From: JBCCFW01 sp039029535 | Lineage (GTDB): Bacteria > Acidobacteriota > JBCCFW01 | Assembly: GCA_039029535.1 (NCBI GenBank) | Contig: JBCCFW010000239.1 | Span: forward strand, 1-9,395 | Length of the DNA: 9,395 bases | Reading direction: 5' to 3' | Part shown: in pieces, positions 1 through 4,744 of the stretch | How positions within the stretch are numbered: the first letter of the stretch is position 1 | Layout of the letters: each line of letters starts with the position of its first letter | Made by a program: the position numbers and the translations under genes | The notes under the pieces: model-generated | What the model was told of the DNA's origin: nothing | Seen by the model: only the letters and a program-made list of their open reading frames with translations | Databases searched by the model: none

Positions 1-47
1 ACCAAGAAAAGCAAAACCAAAGACAAGATGTTTGGAAAACACACTGA
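1..47. other. AT-rich edge segment of foreign or unclear origin
   Basis: The first 50 bases have 19 G or C (38%), with runs such as AAGAAAAGCAAAACCAAAG, against roughly two thirds G+C in the rest. The segment does not continue the receptor reading frame, which meets a stop at 45-47. I recognise no gene, repeat end or attachment site in it. It may be an assembly or contig-end artefact, a junction with inserted DNA, or a scar of gene disruption. Confidence 0.45.
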
Positions 48-443
48 AGCATCACCTACCAGCGCCCCTCACGGACGACCTTCCGTGCCTCCGACAACCG
101 CAGCATCGCGGGTGAGGATGGCTGCTCGGTGCCGTTCAACATCAACCAGGCGCCGGAGAACTCGCTCTCGTTCTCGCTGTCGAAGGCCACCCCGCGCTGG
201 TCGGGCTCGTTCGCGCTGAACTACCGCGATCCGGCCTTCTTCACCGACGTCCTCGACCAGCGTTTCTACGGTCCGACCTCTGCCTACCTCATGGTGAACT
301 CCAGCTTCCACGTCCGCTTCTTGAAGGAGCGACTGGAGCTGCGGCTCTCGGGCACGAATCTCCTGAACGAGAAGATCAAGCAACACGTCTTCGGTGACGA
401 GATACGTCGGAAGCTCTCCGCTGAGCTGCGTTACAAGTTCTAG
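48..443 (+). CDS. TonB-dependent receptor, C-terminal fragment (5' end missing or disrupted)
   Basis: This is the last part of an outer-membrane beta-barrel of the TonB-dependent receptor type, which takes up ligands using TonB energy. The visible piece is about 131 residues. It shows barrel strands with alternating residues, a loop segment around FTDVLDQRFYGPTSAYLMVN, then SGTNLLNEKIKQHVFGDEI and a terminal strand ending in ELRYKF. The aromatic C-terminal residue is the usual barrel-assembly signal, and the NLxNExxxQHVFGD segment is typical of these receptors. The plug and most of the barrel are absent. Reading left in this frame, a TGA occurs at 45-47, inside an AT-rich stretch unlike the rest of the window. 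The true start is therefore not present; the GTG at 129 is in frame but falls mid-barrel and is not a credible start. It could be a pseudogene remnant or a gene cut at an assembly edge. The family call is fairly secure and the substrate is unknown. Confidence 0.75.
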   Translation, partial: SITYQRPSRTTFRASDNRSIAGEDGCSVPFNINQAPENSLSFSLSKATPRWSGSFALNYRDPAFFTDVLDQRFYGPTSAYLMVNSSFHVRFLKERLELRLSGTNLLNEKIKQHVFGDEIRRKLSAELRYKF

Positions 444-489
444 GTGCTCAGAAAAATCCCGAGACGTGGCGGAACGCTCGTCTCTCGCC

Positions 490-519
490 TTGACCCGCAC
501 CGCCCCGCCCCTGTCTACT
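490..519 (+). promoter_or_regulatory. Candidate sigma-70-type promoter for the barrel gene
   Basis: TTGACC at 490-495 matches the -35 consensus at five of six positions. It is followed 18 bases later by TCTACT at 514-519, a weak -10 (four of six). It sits about 50 bases upstream of the preferred start at 566, within the 122-base gap after the receptor fragment. In GC-rich DNA such matches arise by chance, so this is suggestive only. Confidence 0.3.
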
Positions 520-552
520 TGCGCGTCAAACCGTGAGCGGACCCCCCGCTCT

Positions 553-557
553 GGAGG
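553..557 (+). promoter_or_regulatory. Ribosome binding site deciding the barrel gene start
   Basis: GGAGG ends 8 bases before ATG 566. It favours that start over the upstream in-frame GTG at 533, which would bury the signal peptide behind 11 extra residues. Confidence 0.6.
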
Positions 558-565
558 CCCCGCCG

Positions 566-1621
566 ATGCTCCGCGCCCTCGTTCCTTGCCTGTTTTCCTG
601 CTTCCTCGCTTCCGCCGCCCTGGCCCAGGGCTGGTCCTTCGACCTCGAGCTCGGGGCCCGGCAGGATGACCGCTCTTCTCACCAGTTTGGTGAGCTGACC
701 ACCGATTCGAGCTCCTTCAGCCGTCACGGTCGTCCTGGCGTCGACACCGACGACACGGGCTTCGGCTGTCGCTTCGGTGTCACTCGGCACCTGAGCAACG
801 GCAACGCCATCTCTTTCAGCCTGGCCATCGACCAGTTCGACGACCGCGGCACCTTCCGGCACGACGCGGGCTCCCGCGACGTCCTCTTCCAGCTCCCGTT
901 CATCGACGGGCCCGGGGTTCAGGACACGAGCCGCCTCGACGGCGACACCGTCGGCTTCGCGCTCCGTGAGGCCTTCTCCGAGGTCGATCACGAGAGCGAC
1001 GAGCTCGAGCTCGGCATCGACTGGGTCCGCCCGATCTTCGGCGACGGGCGAGGGATGTCCCTGGCCGTCGGCATCCGCTACGCGGACCACGACATCGACG
1101 ACCGGATCGAGGTCGCCGGCACCGAGTCCACGGGTGCTGCCACCCACTTCAGCAGCATCGTCCATCGCATCGACGAGCGCTTCCTCGGCGCGCGCGTCGG
1201 GCTCGACGGTCGCCGCGAGTTCGGCAACCGCAGCCGGCTCCACTGGAACGTCGCCGTCAGTGCGCTCCACCGTGACTCCGATTACGACGGCGTTCAGCAC
1301 GTCCTCAACGACACCGGTGCCTACGCCGTCATCGGTGACGGCAACGACGACGACTGGACCGGTCGCATCGAGGCCGGCATCGGCATCGACTGGGAGGTCG
1401 GTGACGCGGTCTTCCTCGGACTCGGCTACTCCCTCGAGTGGTGGAGCGACGTCGCGGTGATCCGCACGCCGCAGGTCGAGGTCGTTCCCGGCGCGAGCCT
1501 GACTCCGGCGGTCCTGCCGACCTCCGTGCTCACCGCGACCGACGAGTCCCGCATCGACACCGACGACCGCATCGTCCACCACCTCGGCGTCACCCTGAGC
1601 TGGGGTCACGGCGGCCTGTAG
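566..1621 (+). CDS. Secreted outer-membrane beta-barrel protein, possibly Lpg1974-like porin
   Basis: This encodes a 351-residue protein with a clear Sec signal peptide: MLR, a hydrophobic stretch, then SAALA with predicted cleavage after Ala20 before QGWSF. The mature part is built of short amphipathic strands with aromatic residues (for example LELGIDW, MSLAVGIRYAD, RLHWNVAVSAL, AVFLGLGYSLEWW) separated by polar loops. It ends in a likely final strand, HHLGVTLSW, so an outer-membrane barrel is the best reading. The central FLGARVGLDGR segment loosely recalls the Lpg1974/Legionella OMP porin-like family, a weak resemblance. The protein is strongly acidic, with 41 Asp by my count, including GDGNDDDW and DTDD loops that could bind cations. 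I chose ATG 566 because GGAGG at 553-557 lies 8 bases upstream and the signal peptide then begins immediately; GTG 533 would add 11 residues. The gene ends 13 bases before the convergent methyltransferase. Barrel call moderate, family call low. Confidence 0.7.
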   Translation: MLRALVPCLFSCFLASAALAQGWSFDLELGARQDDRSSHQFGELTTDSSSFSRHGRPGVDTDDTGFGCRFGVTRHLSNGNAISFSLAIDQFDDRGTFRHDAGSRDVLFQLPFIDGPGVQDTSRLDGDTVGFALREAFSEVDHESDELELGIDWVRPIFGDGRGMSLAVGIRYADHDIDDRIEVAGTESTGAATHFSSIVHRIDERFLGARVGLDGRREFGNRSRLHWNVAVSALHRDSDYDGVQHVLNDTGAYAVIGDGNDDDWTGRIEAGIGIDWEVGDAVFLGLGYSLEWWSDVAVIRTPQVEVVPGASLTPAVLPTSVLTATDESRIDTDDRIVHHLGVTLSWGHGGL

Positions 1622-1634
1622 TCGTTTTTCCGGC

Positions 1635-2315
1635 TCAGGAGCGGCCGCCCTTGGTGAGCCGCTCCCGGGCCGCCCGCAGCGAACCCAGCTTCCGCGCCAG
1701 CGGACGGTCGCTGCGGGCCAGCTCCTTCGAGGCCAACGCCCCGGCCTGGCGCCGCTCGATGTCGTCGAGAAAGGCACCGGCCAGCGGGTCCCGCCACAGG
1801 CCTCGTCCCCAGAGCGTCTCGAGCGGATCCGCCGGCGCGTCCTCTGGCGAGTGCTCCGGCTCCACCGCCAGGATCTCGTAGAACCGGCCCCGGTCCTCGA
1901 CCAGCGTTTCCTCCACCGCGCGAAGACCCTCACGGCGGAGTGACGAGCGAAGCATCGTCTCGAGACCGTTGGGGCAGAGGACGAAGCGCCCAGGCGCTGC
2001 GAGCCGCTCGGCGTCACGGGCGACGAGGTCGGCGATCACGATCTCGCCCAGGCCGGCCAGGACCGCGACCTGAGCCTCGCCGGGGGAGAGGGGGAGGAGC
2101 CCGTCGCCCGTGCGGAGATCCAGCTCGAGCCCCCGGGCCGCCGGTCGAGCGTGCAGGCGTCCGGCGGCGTCCGGCTGCCGCTCGACGCCGAACAGGCGCA
2201 GCTCGGGGCGACGTCGGGCGAGGGAGAGCAGGAGCTCGCCGTGGTCGTAGCCGACGTCCACGACGGCCTGGACGGACGGCGGAACCAGCGCGATGAGGGC
2301 TTCCAGACGACGCAT
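1635..2315 (-). CDS. trmK: TrmK-family tRNA (adenine-N1)-methyltransferase
   Basis: This is a 226-residue class I SAM-dependent methyltransferase of the TrmK family, whose characterised members methylate N1 of adenine 22 in tRNA in the cytoplasm. Counting from ATG 2315, motif I is DVGYDHGELLLSLA (residues 20-33, family form D-[IV]-G-x-D-H-[AG]). Other marks are GDGL at 70-73, the AGLGE loop at 87-91 (family usually AGMGG), LCPN at 113-116 and ETLVEDRGRFYEILAVE at 136-152. The C-terminal helical region (about 155-226) is rich in Arg, Leu and Glu, like the family's coiled-coil tail. Length fits the family (B. subtilis TrmK is near 238). The open frame extends to a TTG at 2351, adding 12 residues; I prefer the ATG because GGGGTGAT lies just upstream and the protein then starts at the usual position. 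It is divergent from the M23 gene and convergent with the barrel gene. The family is sure; substrate position is inferred. Confidence 0.85.
   Translation of the reverse strand: MRRLEALIALVPPSVQAVVDVGYDHGELLLSLARRRPELRLFGVERQPDAAGRLHARPAARGLELDLRTGDGLLPLSPGEAQVAVLAGLGEIVIADLVARDAERLAAPGRFVLCPNGLETMLRSSLRREGLRAVEETLVEDRGRFYEILAVEPEHSPEDAPADPLETLWGRGLWRDPLAGAFLDDIERRQAGALASKELARSDRPLARKLGSLRAARERLTKGGRS
1638..1665. repeat. 8-bp inverted repeat at the 3' end of the methyltransferase gene
   Basis: GGAGCGGC (1638-1645) and GCCGCTCC (1658-1665) are perfect reverse complements around a 12-base loop. They lie in the last codons of the methyltransferase gene, next to the convergent barrel gene. On the minus strand the hairpin is followed by an A-rich rather than T-rich run; on the plus strand a T5 run (1625-1629) precedes it. 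It is not a standard intrinsic terminator, though it may help separate the convergent transcripts. Confidence 0.35.
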
Positions 2316-2354
2316 GGTCGGAGCATCACCCCGTGGTTCCTTTTCGCGCAACTT

Positions 2355-2391
2355 TCCGTTCCCCTCGACGCGGGACTCCGTTCCATGTAAT
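2355..2391 (+). promoter_or_regulatory. Candidate promoter region for the M23-SUFU pair
   Basis: TGTAAT at 2386-2391 matches the -10 consensus at five of six positions. The best -35 is weak (TCGACG at 2365-2370, spacer 15). An 8-base direct repeat, TCCGTTCC, occurs at 2355-2362 and 2377-2384, 22 bases apart or about two helical turns, and could be a regulator site. Transcription starting near 2398 would give a leader of about 40 bases carrying the inverted repeat at 2412-2438, and would exclude a translation start at 2390. Confidence 0.3.
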
Positions 2392-2411
2392 GCTGTCCGT
2401 CCACCGGGGGC

Positions 2412-2438
2412 AGGTGACCACCTTTTCGGAGGTCACCT
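2412..2438 (+). promoter_or_regulatory. Inverted repeat covering the M23 gene ribosome binding site
   Basis: AGGTGACC (2412-2419) and GGTCACCT (2431-2438) form a perfect 8-bp inverted repeat with an 11-base spacer. The strong Shine-Dalgarno GGAGGT (2428-2433) lies partly in the right arm, and the first base of the preferred TTG start is the last paired base. In RNA this hairpin could mask translation initiation; in DNA it could be a dyad operator. The repeat is seen directly, the function is inference. Confidence 0.5.
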
Positions 2439-4075
2439 TGAGCGTGAAGAGCGCCGCGGCTTGCGCGCTGGCGTGCATTCTCATCACCGCGTGCGTCCTC
2501 ATCTTCTGTTGGACGCCGCAGGCACGCACGACCCGCCTCGCCCCTACCCTCGTGACGACCACCCTGGCCCTCAGCCAGGCCGTGGAACCCTGGACTCAGG
2601 AGTCGTCCGCCCCTTCGGTCTCTGAAGCGACCGAGCGGCTGATCGCCTCCAACGACTCCTCCGCCTCGACCTCCGAGGCGGCCGCCTCTCTCCAACCCAT
2701 GGCTGCCCTCGCCCTCGTGACCGAGGGGACCGAGGTCGTGGACACGTCCCCCTCGCGGGGCGTCGAGCCGCCAGTGAAGCCGAGCGTCGTGCCTCCGCCG
2801 GCCGACGCGCTGCTCACCACGGTCGGCCCGACCACCTCGGCGGCGGTGGTCACCTCGCACGCCCTGCCGTCGGCCTCGATGGCCACTCCGGCCCGGAAGA
2901 AGCGTGAGCCCGACATCCAGCCAGCTCCTCGGCTGGTCAGGGGTGAGATCGCCTCCGGCTCGACGCTGGCTGCCTCGCTGGGAGCCCAGGGCATCTCACG
3001 GGGGCTGGTCCACGAGATCGTCGATGCCTTCAAGCCGGAGTACGACTTCCGGCGGGCGCCGGCCGGGACCTCCTGGGAGCTGCACCTCGACGGGAAGGCG
3101 GCCCTGCAGGCCTTCCGCTTCACGCCCGGCAAGGGTGAGTGGCGCTCCATCGAGCGCGACGACACCGGTGCCCTGCGCACGAGTCACATCGAGGCCGACC
3201 TCCGCGTCGAGGAGGCCGAGATCGCCGTCGCCGTCCGACGCTCGCTCCACGAGGCGGTGAAGGACGCTGGCGAGTCCGGCGTGCTCGCGTCGCTCATCGC
3301 CGACGTGTTCGCCTGGGACCTCGACCTCAGCCGGGACTCTCGACCGGGCGACGTCTGCCGCATCGTGATCGAGAAGCACTACCACGGCGAGCAGTTCGTT
3401 CGTTACGGTCGCATCCTCGCTGCCGCCTACGAGGGTCGGAAGAGCACCCACCGGGCCTTCTGGTACCGGCCGACCGGTAGCAAGGAGGGTCGCTACTACC
3501 TCGAAGACGGGCGCTCGGCCGCGCGCAGCTTCCTCGCCACTCCGGTCGAGTACACGCGCATCTCCAGCCGCTTCAACAAGCGACGACGTCATCCCATCCT
3601 CGGCTTCACCAAGGCGCACAACGGCACCGACTACGCGGCGCCGCGGGGGACGCCCGTCCGCTCGATGGCCGACGGCATCGTCCGTTACGCCGGGTGGCGA
3701 GGTGCCAGCGGACGTCTCGTGGTGGTCGAGCACGAGAACGGTCTCAAGAGCTACTACGCGCACCTGCACCGCATCCAGCCCGGCATCAAGGCCGGCAAGC
3801 GCATCAGCCAGAAGCAGCAGCTCGGCACGGTCGGCTCCACCGGTCGCGCCACCGGTCCGCACCTGCACCTGGGCATCAAGCGCAACGGCAAGTGGGTCGA
3901 TCCGCAGAAGCTCAAGATGAAGCGTCGCGGTGAGGGACTGCCGGCTCGCGAGAAGAAGGCCTTCGAGCAACTCGTCGCCCGACGGCTCGAGCGACTCGAG
4001 TCGCTGCCCACGCCGGCGGGACGTCGTCCCTCCGGGGGCGGTGGGGCGGTGGCGATCGCGCGCTCCGATCCTTGA
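2438..4075 (+). CDS. Membrane-anchored M23 family peptidoglycan endopeptidase (MepM/OapA-like)
   Basis: This 545-residue zinc peptidase is predicted to cut peptidoglycan cross-links outside the inner membrane. A Cys-rich hydrophobic segment (about residues 6-24) is a signal anchor; ITAC within it resembles a lipobox but is followed by more hydrophobic residues. A Ser/Thr/Pro linker runs to about 165. The middle region (about 168-370) matches the MepM-type layout: a GEIASGSTLAASL segment, then LIADVFAWDLDLSRDSRPGD, ILAAAYEG, RYYLEDGRSA and TPVEYTRISSRF. The M23 domain (about 375-490) is complete: HNGTD with His394 and Asp398, YAHLH with His442, and GPHLHLG with His477, which are the expected zinc and catalytic residues. 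A basic, low-complexity tail follows. I chose TTG 2438, just after GGAGGT (2428-2433); GTG 2444 is equally possible and ATG 2390 less so because it lacks a clear ribosome binding site. The gene overlaps the SUFU gene. Family sure, exact bond cleaved unknown. Confidence 0.9.
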   Translation: MSVKSAAACALACILITACVLIFCWTPQARTTRLAPTLVTTTLALSQAVEPWTQESSAPSVSEATERLIASNDSSASTSEAAASLQPMAALALVTEGTEVVDTSPSRGVEPPVKPSVVPPPADALLTTVGPTTSAAVVTSHALPSASMATPARKKREPDIQPAPRLVRGEIASGSTLAASLGAQGISRGLVHEIVDAFKPEYDFRRAPAGTSWELHLDGKAALQAFRFTPGKGEWRSIERDDTGALRTSHIEADLRVEEAEIAVAVRRSLHEAVKDAGESGVLASLIADVFAWDLDLSRDSRPGDVCRIVIEKHYHGEQFVRYGRILAAAYEGRKSTHRAFWYRPTGSKEGRYYLEDGRSAARSFLATPVEYTRISSRFNKRRRHPILGFTKAHNGTDYAAPRGTPVRSMADGIVRYAGWRGASGRLVVVEHENGLKSYYAHLHRIQPGIKAGKRISQKQQLGTVGSTGRATGPHLHLGIKRNGKWVDPQKLKMKRRGEGLPAREKKAFEQLVARRLERLESLPTPAGRRPSGGGGAVAIARSDP

Positions 4076-4668
4076 CCTCCCTGTCGCCGGCGGAGCGAAG
4101 TCGGCGCGAGATCTACCAGCGCTTCTTCGGACCGCTCCAGGAGATCGTCGATGACGACGCGACCGGGCTCGACTTCCTGGTCGCGTCGCCTGGCGTTCAT
4201 GGCCGGGACTTCACGACTCTCCTGAGCTCCGGCCTGTCGGACAAGCCCATGCCGGTCCCCGACGACTTCCTCGAACAGGGTCGTCGCATCGAGCTGGTGC
4301 TCTACTTGTCCGGCCCGCCTCGGGCGACCCACGTCGCGCTCCTGCGTTGGGTCGCCGCTGCCCTCGACGAGCCCGGAACCTGGCTTGGGCCGGGTCACAG
4401 CCTCCCGCACGGCGACCCACCGAGCCCGTTGTTTCCCAAGTCCTGTCTCGACACCGTCCTGCTCTGCCCGCCGGTGCTCGAACCCGACCTGCGCTTGCCG
4501 CAGGAGTTGTCGGTGGAGGGAGAGCCCGTGCGCTTGCTCTGGCTTCTCTGCCTGAGTCCGGCCGAGGCGGAGCTCAAGCTCCAGAAGGGCTTGCCGGAGC
4601 TGTTCGCGCTGCTGGACGAGCACCAGCTCCCCATCGTTCTCGACGAGGGTCGCGCGAGCCTCGTCTGA
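4072..4668 (+). CDS. SUFU (Suppressor of fused) domain protein
   Basis: This 198-residue soluble protein has no signal peptide or membrane segment. It matches the bacterial SUFU domain (the fold of animal Suppressor of fused) along nearly its whole length: FTTLLSSGLSDKPM (residues 47-60), RIELVLYL (72-79), TWLGPGHSLPHG (103-114), DTVLLCPP (127-134), and LLWLLCLSPAEAELKLQKG (155-173) before the closing DEGRASLV. In bacteria this family is found as stand-alone proteins and, in published comparative genomics, as immunity proteins of polymorphic toxin systems; a general biochemical role is not established. The start is a TTG whose last two bases are the first two of the peptidase stop (TTGA, 4072-4075). 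This implies translational coupling and shared expression with the peptidase. I see no earlier credible start and no strong ribosome binding site. Family call good; whether it binds or controls the peptidase is speculation. Confidence 0.8.
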   Translation: MTSLSPAERSRREIYQRFFGPLQEIVDDDATGLDFLVASPGVHGRDFTTLLSSGLSDKPMPVPDDFLEQGRRIELVLYLSGPPRATHVALLRWVAAALDEPGTWLGPGHSLPHGDPPSPLFPKSCLDTVLLCPPVLEPDLRLPQELSVEGEPVRLLWLLCLSPAEAELKLQKGLPELFALLDEHQLPIVLDEGRASLV

Positions 4669-4681
4669 GCATGGGACGAGA

Positions 4682-4714
4682 ACGGGCGCGCCGGTCCCGG
4701 ACCGACGCGCCCGT
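4682..4714. terminator. Long GC-rich hairpin between convergent genes
   Basis: ACGGGCGCG (4682-4690) pairs perfectly with CGCGCCCGT (4706-4714). After one C-A mismatch, CGGTC (4692-4696) pairs with GACCG (4700-4704), leaving a 3-base loop, for 14 base pairs in all. It lies in the 76-base gap between the SUFU stop and the stop of the giant minus-strand gene, where a shared bidirectional terminator is expected. Neither side carries a real T-run, so it may work with Rho, by slowing polymerase, or by protecting 3' ends. Confidence 0.6.
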
Positions 4715-4744
4715 GGGACGCACGAGTCGCCTCCCCGACGTGAC

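Noticed and set aside
69..500. Minus-strand open frame of 143 codons opposite the receptor tail
   Set aside because: The plus strand has a recognisable TonB receptor C-terminus; the minus frame has no family features.
515..2017. Minus-strand open frame of 500 codons across the barrel gene and part of the methyltransferase
   Set aside because: It overlaps two better-supported genes in other frames, is low complexity, and has no domain signature.
2438..2530. Lipoprotein signal (ITAC) at the N-terminus of the M23 peptidase
   Set aside because: The Cys is followed by VLIFCW, so the hydrophobic stretch continues past it; a transmembrane anchor fits better.
2036..2860. Minus-strand open frame of 274 codons spanning the divergent promoter region
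   Set aside because: It is Gly/Arg-rich and runs over the methyltransferase in a wrong frame and antisense to the peptidase linker.
2996..3970. Minus-strand open frame of 324 codons antisense to the M23 gene
   Set aside because: It is the antisense shadow of a peptidase with all catalytic motifs intact, and it lacks motifs of its own.
4072..4668. A complete toxin-immunity locus around the SUFU gene
   Set aside because: There is no polymorphic toxin, secretion-linked N-terminal domain or variable toxin tail next to it. The neighbour is a housekeeping-type M23 peptidase, and the giant protein is convergent with no visible toxin domain at its C-terminus.
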